Source: VXPQ01 sp965248175 (GTDB taxonomy: Bacteria; Bacteroidota; Rhodothermia; Rhodothermales; VXPQ01). Taken from it: DNA of 64,000 bases. Location: the NCBI GenBank assembly GCA_965248175.1, contig OZ252093.1:62001-126000 (forward strand), written 5' to 3'. This document shows positions 35,601 to 44,260 of the stretch, in pieces. Every line of letters starts with the position of its first letter. Positions within the stretch are counted from its first letter, which is position 1. Under the pieces are notes generated by a model. It saw only the letters and a list, made by a program, of their open reading frames with translations, had not been told where the DNA came from and searched no databases. The position numbers and the translations under genes were made by a program.

Positions 35601-35711
35601 GTATCTACGTCACGGTGATGGATAACACACGGAAATCACCAAGCGCTATCCCGTTTGTTTCCGAGAGCGTACGCAAAACGCGTGCGTGTTATCCATCACC
35701 GTGATAGATAC
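35601..35711. repeat. 111-bp inverted-repeat unit (MITE-like)
   Basis: The outer bases GTATCTA and TAGATAC are continued by TCACGGTGATGGATAACAC and its reverse complement, giving arms of about 28 bp with a 2-base bulge around a 50-base centre. A related half (TGACGCATAACACGC) follows at 35731. Size and symmetry fit a miniature inverted-repeat element or a structured RNA. I see no gene between 35711 and 36270. Confidence 0.7.
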
Positions 35712-36222
35712 TATGCATTATCACCCCAGCGTGACGCATAACACGCAGGGATAAAAACCGTCTCCTCCTTCGTGATTTGAAAGGGATTTCATATGTTGTG
35801 CAAAACATGTGCGACCTAAGAAATTCATCTTGCTCATGGGACGGACTGGCTGCTTTCCATTCTGGTTTGACGGGCGCATGGTATCCGAGGAGGAGTACTA
35901 GGCTTGCGTCTGTAGCATACATGAACGGGTCAATACGCTGAGCCTATCGAAGACCTGGATTGCTCGGAATATCAGACGGAGCCGTCCGCATGTCTCAGCC
36001 GTCCTTCATGGCCGGGACCGAGGACCGGAGACGCTACTTCTTATTGAGAGACTGATAGCACAGGTGGAAGCCGGTGAAGTGATTTCGAGATGAACGGCGG
36101 ATGGATACACCGTCATCTGGACTGGAAACAGGGGCACGGATCAATCTAAAAAATATCGCACGTTAGCATACGAAAAAGGGCTATACATACATATTTTGTT
36201 GACATAGTGTTGACAAGCCCCC

Positions 36223-36259
36223 AAAAGAAAAGCGCTAACCCATTGAGGATTAACGCTTT
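36223..36259 (-). terminator. Hairpin terminator downstream of the tRNA fragment
   Basis: On the minus strand AAAGCGTTAATCC and GGGTTAGCGCTTT pair with one bulge around a short loop, followed by TCTTTT. It lies 15 bp beyond the 3' end of the tRNA-like sequence, in the right place and direction to end a tRNA transcript. Confidence 0.6.
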
Positions 36260-36272
36260 GTAAAAAGTAGTT

Positions 36273-36296
36273 CGGTGCCCGGGACTGGATTCGAAC
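36273..36296 (-). pseudogene. tRNA 3' fragment (T-loop and acceptor strand)
   Basis: The minus strand reads GTTCGAATC-CAGT-CCCGGGC-A-CCG: a T-loop (TTCGAAT), the 3' half of a T-stem, an acceptor strand CCCGGGC, a discriminator A and CC. GCCCGGG/CCCGGGC acceptors are common in tRNA-Leu. The rest of the tRNA is replaced by the IS481 end that begins at 36292. tRNA 3' ends are common attachment sites for integrative elements. Confidence 0.5.
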
Positions 36297-36346
36297 ACCT
36301 ATCCAATCCCTGAATATACCACTGAACAATGTGGTGGGTTTACACA
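36292..36346 (+). mobile_element. Solo right end of the IS481 element
   Basis: This 55-bp sequence matches 6518-6572 with two differences visible by eye and ends at the same base (TTTACACA). It lacks the following CTAG. No transposase or left end is present, so it is a relic left by deletion or recombination. It has replaced most of a tRNA gene on one side and cut a small frame (36349-36487) on the other. Confidence 0.88.
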
Positions 36347-36348
36347 TC

Positions 36349-36487
36349 TTACCGTTTCCTCGGACAACTTAGGCCGTTCACCGAGAATTGTGCCTAAGTA
36401 GCGGTCTATGTACAACGTCGGTCCATTTTCAAACGAGAGGGCAAGCGCTTCGTCTGCCGTTGAAAGCTTCTTGATGGACTTCGGCAA
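36349..36487 (-). pseudogene. Unrecognised N-terminal gene fragment cut by the IS481 end
   Basis: From an ATG at 36487 the frame encodes about 46 residues (LSTADEALALSFENGPTLYI, RYLGTILGERPKLS) and then runs into the IS481 end, where it stops at 36299. It looks like a genuine N-terminus, but no family is recognised. Between 36488 and 36635 no gene is seen. Confidence 0.3.
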
Positions 36488-36635
36488 CCCACAGCCCGAT
36501 CCTGGTCAGGGTCTTCCGGAGGTTCGCCGAGCGAAACAACCCCAGGGCCGTCAACTGTAGCTACGTTGCTGGACTGAAGCTCTCCACCGGATCTATGCCC
36601 TGCGTTTGTTTGGGGGTGATGGGCTGAGTAGCCGC

Positions 36636-37319
36636 TCAGAGTTGTTCGGTGTCGTAGTAGAGGTTGACGTTGTGGACGTGGGGGACTTCGCCGAGGGCGC
36701 CCAGGAGCGCTTCGCGCTGCTCTTTGTCGTGCAGGTTGACGAAAAACGTAAGGTCGAGCCCATCGCCCTGGTCGACGGCCCTGACGTTGATCAACTCGTG
36801 CTTCTTACAGTATTCGTTGAGCACCTGCAGGTAGGCCGCCTCGCCGCTGTTCTGCGGCGCGTCGTACGAAAGTTGCAAGACGAACGACTGCTTATGGACG
36901 ACGGCGTAGTTGCTCTTGGTCGTCAACACGATCGCCAGGCTGATCCCTACGGTCCCGATGAGCGCGATCGCATACATGCCCACGCCCGCCGCCATGCCCG
37001 TAGCCAGCGCGAAAAAGACAAAGACGATGTCTTGAGGATCCTTGAGCGGCGTGCGGAAGCGGATGATGGACATGGCCCCGACAAGCCCGAAGGCGCGGGC
37101 GAGGTTGTTGCCAATGACCAGCATGACCACCGCCGTGATCATCGCCAGGAAGATCATCGACCGCACAAAGCTCGGCGCATAGCTCGATCCATGGTACGTC
37201 CATCGATAGACCAGCGAGACCATGAAGCCGCAGAGGAAGGCTACGATCAGGGCTGCCACGGCGTCGCCGACGCTGGTTGTCTGGAATGATATATTCTGAA
37301 AGTCTTGCAGCATCCTCAC
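36636..37319 (-). CDS. DUF4956 membrane protein
   Basis: The 227-residue protein has three or four membrane helices in the first 125 residues (VAALIVAFLCGFMVSLVYRW, MIFLAMITAVVMLVIGNNLA, MAAGVGMYAIALIGTVGISL) with the family signature GLVGAMSIIRFRTPLKDPQD between them, then a soluble C-terminal domain resembling a small ferredoxin-like fold. DUF4956 genes are regularly next to VTC polyphosphate-polymerase genes, as here (39-bp gap). Its function is unproven; a role in polyphosphate or phosphorylated-product handling is inferred from the neighbour. Confidence 0.9.
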   Translation of the reverse strand: MRMLQDFQNISFQTTSVGDAVAALIVAFLCGFMVSLVYRWTYHGSSYAPSFVRSMIFLAMITAVVMLVIGNNLARAFGLVGAMSIIRFRTPLKDPQDIVFVFFALATGMAAGVGMYAIALIGTVGISLAIVLTTKSNYAVVHKQSFVLQLSYDAPQNSGEAAYLQVLNEYCKKHELINVRAVDQGDGLDLTFFVNLHDKEQREALLGALGEVPHVHNVNLYYDTEQL

Positions 37320-37358
37320 GCAAGGTTCTCGTTCATGGGGGTAGGTATGCTGCTTGGT

Positions 37359-38231
37359 TCAGACATGTGTTGCAGCCTGGGGGGGTGTGGTCGGTAGCTG
37401 GGACGCATTCGCCATGACGGTGACCTTGTCGTCCCGGTGTTTCTTATGGACGGTCGCACACAGGCAATACTTGGAGAGGGCCTCATTCCGTAGGCCATAA
37501 CGGCCCAGCACCGTTTTGAGCCATGCGGGGAAGCGCGTGTTGTACTTCACTTCAATAATGAAATGGCCGGGAAAGACCTCGCGCAGTCCCGCCTCCTGGT
37601 AGATCTCGCCCAGCGACGGGTAGGAGCCCCCGCGCAGGTTACGGTCGAACGTCACCCGGAGGGTCGCGTCGAAGCGGCCCAGGAAGGCTTCCCGTTCGTA
37701 GACCGTCAGGTGGGTGGGGCGCAGGTTGTAGCGATAGACGTGATAGAAGAACCGATGCGCGTCGTCGTGCGCATGGGGATAATGGTCGCTGGTCTGGATA
37801 TAACGATCGACGTCTCCGGTGGCGAAGAGCGAGGTGAGGTTCTCGAACGAGACCGGGGCGCGATTCTTCCTGATCTTGCCGCCTACTTTACGTTTGATTT
37901 CCAGAAAGAGCCAGTCGCCCGCTTTGTGGTAGTTGTAGCCGCGCACGCGAAGCTTTCTTCGCACCTGAATACCGGCTTTCTTTTCATGATAATATCGCAG
38001 GGAGGCTGTATCGAGGTAGAGGCTGCGCACGGTGTAGCCGCGCTCCTCGAAGCCCAGGCCATGCCGGTCGAGGTGTACGAACGGAGCCATCCGGGCGCGT
38101 AGCTCGGGTAAGACCTCGCAGGGTACGAGATATTTGTACTCTGAACGTATCGGCAGGGCTATTGAAAGATTGATTGGGCCATTCGTCTCAGGTATTCTCG
38201 TAGCGGAACGGAGCCGTTGGCGATGGTACAT
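37359..38231 (-). CDS. VTC-domain polyphosphate polymerase-like protein
   Basis: The protein has up to 290 residues; it overlaps the end of the preceding HlyD-like gene by 73 bp if the ATG at 38231 is used, so the true start may be nearer RSEYKYLVP. Conserved VTC features are the R-x-E-x-K-Y opening, YTVRSLYLDTASLRYYHEK, RRKLRVRGYN, FLEIKRKVGGKIRKNR, RVTFDRNLRGG and FIIEVKYNTRFPAWL. This is a tunnel-fold enzyme that in yeast makes polyphosphate from ATP. It sits between HlyD-like and DUF4956 genes as one minus-strand unit. Confidence 0.88.
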   Translation of the reverse strand: MYHRQRLRSATRIPETNGPINLSIALPIRSEYKYLVPCEVLPELRARMAPFVHLDRHGLGFEERGYTVRSLYLDTASLRYYHEKKAGIQVRRKLRVRGYNYHKAGDWLFLEIKRKVGGKIRKNRAPVSFENLTSLFATGDVDRYIQTSDHYPHAHDDAHRFFYHVYRYNLRPTHLTVYEREAFLGRFDATLRVTFDRNLRGGSYPSLGEIYQEAGLREVFPGHFIIEVKYNTRFPAWLKTVLGRYGLRNEALSKYCLCATVHKKHRDDKVTVMANASQLPTTPPQAATHV

Positions 38232-39065
38232 CGCGCCATAGCGCCAGAGGGGATGGCTGCAGGGTCGTCGATGGAGGCCGTCACGAGCATTACCTGTTGC
38301 CCATTGAGGAGATGGACGACATCGCCGAGTTGCTGGAGACGGCCACTGACGCGCTTCCCGATGCCGAGCACCTCCACATCAACTGTTTGCTCCAGTACCA
38401 GATCGTAATGCGCTGACCAGGGTACGGGCATCACGACGATGTTATGCCTGATGTCGAGCACCTGGAGCAGCGTGTCAGGGCCAAAGGAACTGACGACCGT
38501 ACCGGGGATGGGGGTGGTCATCGTGAACCGGTTCAACCGGTCGTTGAGGGTAGCGATTTCATTCTGCAGCGCAGCAGCTTCGGTGCTCATGAGGTCGAGT
38601 TGCTGCGGTTTCGCACCGGTCTGCACCACGTCGAGGCGTGCGCGGGCAGAGGCGATGTCGGTCGCCAACACGCGCTGGCGGCTCTGGGCCATTTCCAGGT
38701 CTTGCTCGGCAATCAACGCACGTTCGCGAAGCGCACGGAGGCGGGCCAGTTCGCTGTCATGTTGACGGGCCTGTTCTTCGGCGCGCGCAAGCTGCGTCCG
38801 GGCTTCGTCCACGATGGAGACTTTCTCACCGGAGGCATACACCTCGAGCGAGGCCAGGACGGTGGACAGTTCGCCCGTGAGCTGCGCCAGTTGCCGCTCG
38901 GTCTCGCTCGAAGAGATGGAGGCGATGGTGTCGCCGGCTTCGACGTAGACGCGGGGTCGGATAGCGGGATGCAGAGTCAGGCGTACCACGTCGCCGCGCT
39001 CGAAGCGATTGAAGGCATAACTTTGCACCGTGCCCTGTGTGTGATCGCGCAGCAAGGCACCGATG
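38159..39065 (-). pseudogene. HlyD/membrane-fusion-like protein, N-terminus lost at the repeat junction
   Basis: The surviving 300 or so residues have a lipoyl/barrel-sandwich half (VVRLTLHPAIRPRVYVEAGD), a long coiled coil (TQLARAEEQARQHDSELARL), the second sandwich half (RFTMTTPIPGTVVSSFGPDT) and a beta-barrel (VDVEVLGIGKRVSGRLQQL), as in RND/ABC adaptor proteins. The frame continues upstream of the first ATG (39055) until it meets repeat copy B at 39066, so the signal or membrane anchor is missing. It is probably not functional, though translation from 39055 could still occur. Next to VTC and DUF4956 it may have been the envelope component of that system. Confidence 0.75.
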
Positions 39066-40073
39066 ATACATGCTTTTCAGCCCCTACAACGAGAATACCA
39101 ATCGTCCACGGTACAAGAGCGACGCCATCACCTTCTCGTGGAAAAAGTTTGCTCCTCAGGTAAGTCTCGACATCGAGATCGCGGAAGAGGCCCGTCCGAA
39201 TGTTGACGACGGGTGACAGTAGCTACAGAAACGCAAAACCATTAAACGAAAAAGGGTGGGTGACATGAGGACAACACTTATTGTATGCACTATGATGCTT
39301 CTCTCCGGGTGTGGGCAAGGCAGCGCCGAGAGAGTTCTGTTTCAGGATAGTTTTGACGCCGATTCCCAGGGTGAGTATGTCGAGAATGTTCTCCAGCTAC
39401 CTCCACCCGAAGGACTTGGTTTTACAGGCCATGTGCTGCCTGGCGGTCATGTACCACTGAACTGGACGCACAGTGATGAGCTCGACCTGCGCGACCCCAA
39501 GAAAGGATTCTGGGTCATTCCCCCCGATTCAGGCTACATGGAGCAGGGTGGGCGATCCCACAACTCGGTGCTTTTTGCGAAGACACCCATTCCGGAGGAC
39601 GTAGAGAGCATCGATATCAGTTTCAGGCAATACCGAGCTGACAATGATCCTATCATGTTCGTCTTCGGCGCCACCGAACCGGCCTGGGATCAGGGCTGGG
39701 AGTTCGGATATATGACTCAGGTTCCTGATACCGACTCAACGACCACCGATGCCTATGTATCGGGAATTGCGGGAGATACGATTGTCGCCGGGGCGGCATT
39801 TCAGGAGGAATGGGCCAGTCACCGAATCCAAATCAGGGGTTCGAATCTGAGATGGACCATCAATGAGCTTGTCCTTGTCGATGACACGATCACTGAACCG
39901 ATTTCGGGCTACTTCGGAATCAGGCAGAAATATGAACGAGGGACGAGGTATGACGACTTTCAGATAACACTGAATCCGAGGTAGAGTCCAGGCACAGTCT
40001 ACTGGAGCTTTATGTGCGAACCGGCCAACAACATCCGGGGATGGAGACATGAGAAGAACACACCTGATTTCAG
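39066..40073 (+). repeat. 1,008-bp direct repeat, copy B
   Basis: Nearly identical to 28583-29590. It starts inside the glycosidase-like coding sequence (only its last 49 codons, with an earlier stop than in copy A) and ends after eight codons of the second lipoprotein, beyond which that lipoprotein continues here but not in copy A. The left junction is inside the HlyD-like gene. Confidence 0.97.
39265..39984 (+). CDS. Secreted lipoprotein, beta-sandwich type (copy B)
   Basis: The 239-residue protein is the same as the one at 28782-29501 except for V to I (NDPI instead of NDPV) and I to V (TQVPD instead of TQIPD) exchanges. Lipobox LLSGC; the rest is a probable concanavalin-like sandwich. 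Here the upstream gene is only a 3' stub, so expression would depend on a promoter inside the repeat. It is followed 64 bp later by the broken second lipoprotein gene, which shows the ancestral gene order. Confidence 0.75.
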   Translation: MRTTLIVCTMMLLSGCGQGSAERVLFQDSFDADSQGEYVENVLQLPPPEGLGFTGHVLPGGHVPLNWTHSDELDLRDPKKGFWVIPPDSGYMEQGGRSHNSVLFAKTPIPEDVESIDISFRQYRADNDPIMFVFGATEPAWDQGWEFGYMTQVPDTDSTTTDAYVSGIAGDTIVAGAAFQEEWASHRIQIRGSNLRWTINELVLVDDTITEPISGYFGIRQKYERGTRYDDFQITLNPR

Positions 40074-40744
40074 CGCTGCTTCTGTTGGTCCTGCCGCTTT
40101 CCTGCAGCCCTGTCGAATCACTTCCGGTCGAGATCGAGATCTCGAAAGATGATCTAAGAGAATCTAAGAGACAAGAGTAGGGGCGGCTGGGCTGCCCAAA
40201 CCATCGGGGTGACGTACGGGGGGCCGACGGAATTTGTCTACACCGGGGCTGGCAGAAATTGAACCGCTTGATTTCGCCTATACGTCGACCTCGCTCAATG
40301 ATGTCTATGCACTGTCGTTCGATCATGCGCTCGAATTGCTTGAGGCCAGTGGAGGCCATGTTGAGGGCGATACGGTTCGAATACCGATTCAACAGCCCCA
40401 AAGGGTTCTGCTGGAGGTGAGCTTCGAGGGCATATACCCAATCGATCAGCATCATCCAGTGAACCGTAGGACGCCGCTGTCCCTGAGGGACGAAGCGGAG
40501 TTTGCCTTTGACGGAGTGGGGTTTGTCGTTGATGGCTGGGCGGCATCCCTGGATGGCGAATACCATGTTCTGGGAATCGAGGTGTACATAGATGGGGTAC
40601 TTACTTAGCGACGTTGCTCACCTGCCGACGGACAATAGTACCCGAGGGAACACAGAGGTGGTTCGGGTTGATTGGACAGATTTTGGCGGGATTTAAGGTG
40701 TAGTGTTGCGACCTTGTTCCGATACGATCAACCCGACGAGACCC

Positions 40745-41038
40745 ATGGCAAGACGCACACGCAGAACCCATAGTCCTTCGTTCAAGGCGAAGGTAGCCCT
40801 CGCCGCCGTTCGCGGCGACCGTACGCTGGCCGAACTCGCCGAGCGCTTCGAGGTGCACCCGAACCAGATACAATCCTGGAAGAAGCAGCTCACAGAGAGC
40901 ACCGAAGAAGCGTTCACCCGGGGCCGTGGCGGCGCCCCGGACGAGCGCGACGATCAGATAAAGGTGCTTCACGCGAAGATCGGAGAGTTGTCGATGGAGA
41001 AGGATTTTTTATCGAAGGCGGTCGGTCGCGACCGTTAG
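40745..41038 (+). CDS. IS3 copy 1 OrfA
   Basis: The 97-residue OrfA (MARRTRRTHSPSFKAKVAL, HTH with HPNQIQSWKKQL, C-terminal zipper) differs from the copy at 5260 by a few residues (for example LTESTEEAF instead of LVETAEEAF), so copy 1 is the more diverged. The slippery TTTTTTA is present near the end. Confidence 0.9.
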   Translation: MARRTRRTHSPSFKAKVALAAVRGDRTLAELAERFEVHPNQIQSWKKQLTESTEEAFTRGRGGAPDERDDQIKVLHAKIGELSMEKDFLSKAVGRDR

Positions 41039-41480
41039 CCGAGCGCCGGTCGAGGATAGATCGCGCCCATGCATTGCCGGTGGTTCGCCAGTCGAGGCTC
41101 CTGTCGTTGAGTCGTTCGACGGCCTACTATCGTCCCCGGACAGAGAGCGAAGAGAATCTTGCCGTTATGAAAGAGATCGACAGGCTCTACATGGAACGTC
41201 CCACGAGCGGATCGCGCACGATCAAGAGCATGCTCGAGGCGCGCGGGCGCAAGATCGCCAGAAGCCGCGTCGTTCGCCTTATGCGTCTGATGGGCCTAAG
41301 GGCCATCTATCCGAAGCGCCGAATGTCGTCTCCAGAAGAAGGGCACAGGATTTATCCTTATCTGCTCAGAAGCATGAAGGTTACGAGACAGAGGTGGTTC
41401 GGTTTGATTGGACAGATTTTCGCGGAATTTAAGGTGTAGCGTTGCGACCTTGTTCCGATACAATCAACCCGACGAGACCC

Positions 41481-41774
41481 ATGTCAAGACGCACACGCAG
41501 AACCCATAGTCCTTCGTTCAAGGCGAAGGTAGCCCTCGCCGCCGTTCGCGGCGACCGTACGCTGGCCGAACTCGCCGAGCGCTTCGAGGTGCACCCGAAC
41601 CAGATACAATCCTGGAAGAAGCAGCTGGTAGAGACCGCCGAGGAGGCGTTCACCCGAGGCCGCGGCGGCGCCCCGGACGAGCGCGACGATCAGATAAAGG
41701 TGCTTCACGCGAAGATCGGAGAGTTGTCGATGGAGAAGGATTTTTTATCGAAGGCGCTCGGTCGAGACCGTTAG
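41481..41774 (+). CDS. IS3 copy 2 OrfA
   Basis: The 97-residue OrfA differs by one residue from the intact copy at 5260-5553 (DDQIK instead of DDRIK). HTH and zipper regions are complete, and the slippery TTTTTTA precedes the stop. Confidence 0.92.
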   Translation: MSRRTRRTHSPSFKAKVALAAVRGDRTLAELAERFEVHPNQIQSWKKQLVETAEEAFTRGRGGAPDERDDQIKVLHAKIGELSMEKDFLSKALGRDR

Positions 41775-41809
41775 TCGAGCGCCGGGCGAGGATAGATCGC
41801 GCCCATACC

Positions 41810-42615
41810 ATGCCCGTGGTTCGCCAGTCGAGGCTCTTGTCGTTGAGTCGTTCGACGGCCTACTATACCCCTCGCGCAGAGAGCGAAGAGAACCTTACCG
41901 TGATGAAAGAGATCGACAGGCTCTACATGGAACGCCCCACGAGCGGATCGCGCACGATAAAGAGCATGCTCGAGGCGCGAGGCGTCCGTGTCGCCAGAAG
42001 CCGCGTCGTTCGCCTCATGCGCCTGATGGGCCTTAGGCCATTTACCCCAAGCGCCGCACGTCGTCTCCAGGAAAAGGGCACAGGATTTATCCTTATCTGC
42101 TCAGAGGCATGAAGGTGACGAGACCCCGGCAGGTCTATGCGGCGGACATTACGTACATCCCTATGGCGAAGGGCTTTCTTTATCTTGTGGCCGTGATCGA
42201 CTGGCATAGCCGCAAGGTGCTCGCCCACCGGCTATCGAACACGATGGACGCCGCCTTTTGCGTCGAAGCGATGGAAGAGGCCATTGTCCGCTACGGCGCA
42301 CCTGAGGTCTTCAACACCGATCAGGGAGCGCAGTTTACCTCCGAGGCGTTCACCGGTGCGCTCAAGGAGCACGGCGTGCGCATCTCTATGGACGGCAAGG
42401 GCCGCTGGCTCGACAATGTGTACGTGGAGCGCCTCTGGCGCAGCCTCAAGCAGGAAGAAGTCTACCGGCGCGCGTACGAGACGGTGGCCGAGGCCGGGAA
42501 GGGGATTGCCGACTACCTGCGCTACTTCAACGAAGAGCGGCCTCACCAGGGACTTGACAACCGGACCCCCGACGACGTATTCTACAAACGAAAACCGCTG
42601 CCCAAAGCGGCATAA
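41810..42615 (+). pseudogene. IS3 copy 2 OrfB, frameshifted
   Basis: The frame from 41810 is lost near 42034, where GGCCTTAGGCC replaces GGCCTTAGGGCC of the intact copy (one G missing). The downstream part, open from 42109 to 42615, has all catalytic motifs. Copy 2 can therefore not make full transposase itself and must have moved before the mutation or with help from another copy. Confidence 0.88.
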
Positions 42616-43480
42616 CCCGACGCGACAGTACACTTAAAAACGCAAAAAAAACTGTCCAGTTTTTTCGGACCATTTCTAGACCCCGCGAAGTCTATGCGGC
42701 GGACATTACGTACATCCCTATGGCGAAAGGCTTTCTCTATCTCGTGGTCGTAATCGACTGGCATAGCCGCAAGGCGCTCGCCCACCGGCTCTCGAACACG
42801 ATGGACGCCGCCTTCTGCGTCGAAGCGATGGAAGAGGCCATTGTCCGCTACGGCGCACCTGAGGTCTTCAATACCGATCAGGGAGCGCAGTTTACCTCCG
42901 AGGCGTTCACCGGTGCGCTCAAGGCGCATGGCGTGCGCATCTCTATGGACGGCAAGGGCCGCTGGCTCGACAACGTGTACGTGGAGCGCCTCTGGCGCAG
43001 CCTCAAGCAGGAAGAAGTCTACCGGCGCGCCTACGAGACGGTGAGCGAGGCCAGGAAGAGAATTGCCGACTACCTGCGCTACTTTAACGAAGAGCGTCCT
43101 CACCAGGGACTTGACAACCGAACGCCCGACGACGTATTCTACAAACGAAAGCCGCTGCCCAAAGCGGCATAACCCCACGCGACAGTACACTTAAAAACCC
43201 TGGGAAAACTGTCCAGATTTTACGGACCATTTCTCACCCCTATCTGGAACTACGAATTGGAGGATGGTCCGCACACGCTGCGTCTCCGCATCGTCGATTC
43301 TGGCGGTGTCGCCGAATTGAAGATCCACTGCCTGATCTATTACGGAAACGCCCCAAGACCGGCACCGGCATTCGACACCATGTAGGGATGTGCGTCGGCA
43401 AATGAAGCGCCAATAGACCGTATCAGGAGACCTGAACAACCCAGTTGATTCTCAAGGATATCCCGGAGGGACAGGTAGAT

Positions 43481-44242
43481 ATGACTCATGACTATTCACG
43501 CATCGCCATCGTTACCGGTGCTACGTCCGGTATTGGTGAAGCAACGGCACGAACGTTCATGAAAGCCGGCTTCGGTGTGGTCGGCAGCGGGCGCAACGCG
43601 GACACGTTGAAGGCGATCGAGAAGGAACTCGGTCCGGCATTCTGCGGCGTCGCTGGTGACGCCGCAGACGACTCCGTGGTGGAACGGTTTTTTGCCTCTG
43701 CCCAGGAATGCTTCCGCAGAACACCGGACATCGTTGTTGTGAATGCCGGCCGGGGCCTGGGGGGATCCGTTACGGAAGTCGATCTGCAGCGATTCGATGA
43801 CATTGTCAGTATCAACGTTGGCGGCGCATTGGCGCTGATGCAGAAAAGCGCGCGGAGAATGGTAGATGCACAGCAGGGCGTTTTCCCGAAGGCGGCCGCC
43901 GACATCGTCGTCATCGGATCGATAGGTGGGCGGCACATTACACCTTTCAGTGCCGGATACGGGGCCACCAAAGCCGCCGTGCATTCGTTGACGGAAGGCC
44001 TGCGGCGTGAGGTGGGGCCGAAAGGCGTTCGAGTGACCCTGGTAGAACCGGGAGCCGTAGTGAGCGGATTTCAGGCGGCGGCGGGCTACAGCGACGAGCT
44101 CGTTGGAACTCTCAACGATAAGTTTGGCCCTCTACTGAACCCGGCGGACGTCGCGGATGTGATATACTTCGTCGTCACACAGGCGCCCCATGTGAACATC
44201 TGCGATATAGTTATCCGGCCCACACGTCAGGATTATCCCTGA
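43481..44242 (+). CDS. Short-chain dehydrogenase/reductase
   Basis: The start at 43481 is chosen because of GGAGGG 11 bases upstream; the protein has 253 residues. NAD(P) motif IVTGATSGIGEATA, NAG motif (VVVNAGRGLGG), catalytic Ser in VIGSIGGRH and YGATKAAVHSL with the Tyr/Lys pair, so a complete classical SDR. In the ancestral order it followed the lipoproteins of the glycosidase-like operon and is followed by an aldo-keto reductase, suggesting oxidation or reduction of a released sugar or sugar acid. Confidence 0.9.
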   Translation: MTHDYSRIAIVTGATSGIGEATARTFMKAGFGVVGSGRNADTLKAIEKELGPAFCGVAGDAADDSVVERFFASAQECFRRTPDIVVVNAGRGLGGSVTEVDLQRFDDIVSINVGGALALMQKSARRMVDAQQGVFPKAAADIVVIGSIGGRHITPFSAGYGATKAAVHSLTEGLRREVGPKGVRVTLVEPGAVVSGFQAAAGYSDELVGTLNDKFGPLLNPADVADVIYFVVTQAPHVNICDIVIRPTRQDYP

Positions 44243-44260
44243 CCCAACTTCAACCAGGCA

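Larger units (their letters stand above)
41390..42677 (+). mobile_element. IS3 copy 2, inserted into copy 1
   Basis: 1,288 bp with the same ends (AGAGGTGG at 41390, CCATTTCT ending at 42677), flanked by the duplication AGAC (41386-41389, 42678-42681). It has the same orientation as copy 1. Its sequence is closer to the intact copy at 4356 than copy 1 is (LVETAEEAF in OrfA), consistent with a more recent jump. Confidence 0.93.
41074..43172 (+). pseudogene. IS3 copy 1 OrfB, split by copy 2
   Basis: The first 316 bases (41074-41389) end at MKVTR and the rest (42682-43172) starts at PREVYAADITYIP in the same frame once copy 2 and one AGAC are removed, restoring 268 codons. The catalytic motifs (NTDQGAQFTS, ERLWRSLKQEEVY) are intact, so the break by copy 2 is the only damage seen. 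Confidence 0.9.
40654..43234 (+). mobile_element. IS3 copy 1, itself interrupted by IS3 copy 2
   Basis: The ends are AGAGGTGGTTCG at 40654 and the reverse complement of AGAAATGGTCCG ending at 43234, with the 3-bp duplication CAC (40651-40653, 43235-43237). Subtracting copy 2 and its 4-bp duplication leaves 1,289 bp, almost exactly the length of the intact copy at 4356-5645. It inserted in the second lipoprotein gene. Confidence 0.93.
40049..43385 (+). pseudogene. Second lipoprotein gene, frameshifted and interrupted by IS3
   Basis: The ATG at 40049 gives a lipoprotein leader (LLLVLPLSC, lipobox) and 44 codons to a TAG. Coding resumes in other frames: GWAAQTIGVTYGGPTEFVYT near 40185, TSTSLNDVYALSFDHALELL near 40280 and FVVDGWAASLDGEYHVLGIE to about 40595. 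After the nested IS3 copies the end continues at 43235 with PIWNYELEDGPHTLRLRIVD and AELKIHCLIYYGN, stopping at 43385. Removing the IS and one CAC joins the sequence smoothly. At least three frameshifts show that decay is not due to the IS alone. It looks like a beta-rich surface protein of unknown function. Confidence 0.75.

Noticed and set aside
35601..35740. CRISPR repeats or a tRNA-like hairpin
   Set aside because: The copies are inverted, not direct, and there are only two and a half of them; no tRNA arms can be formed.
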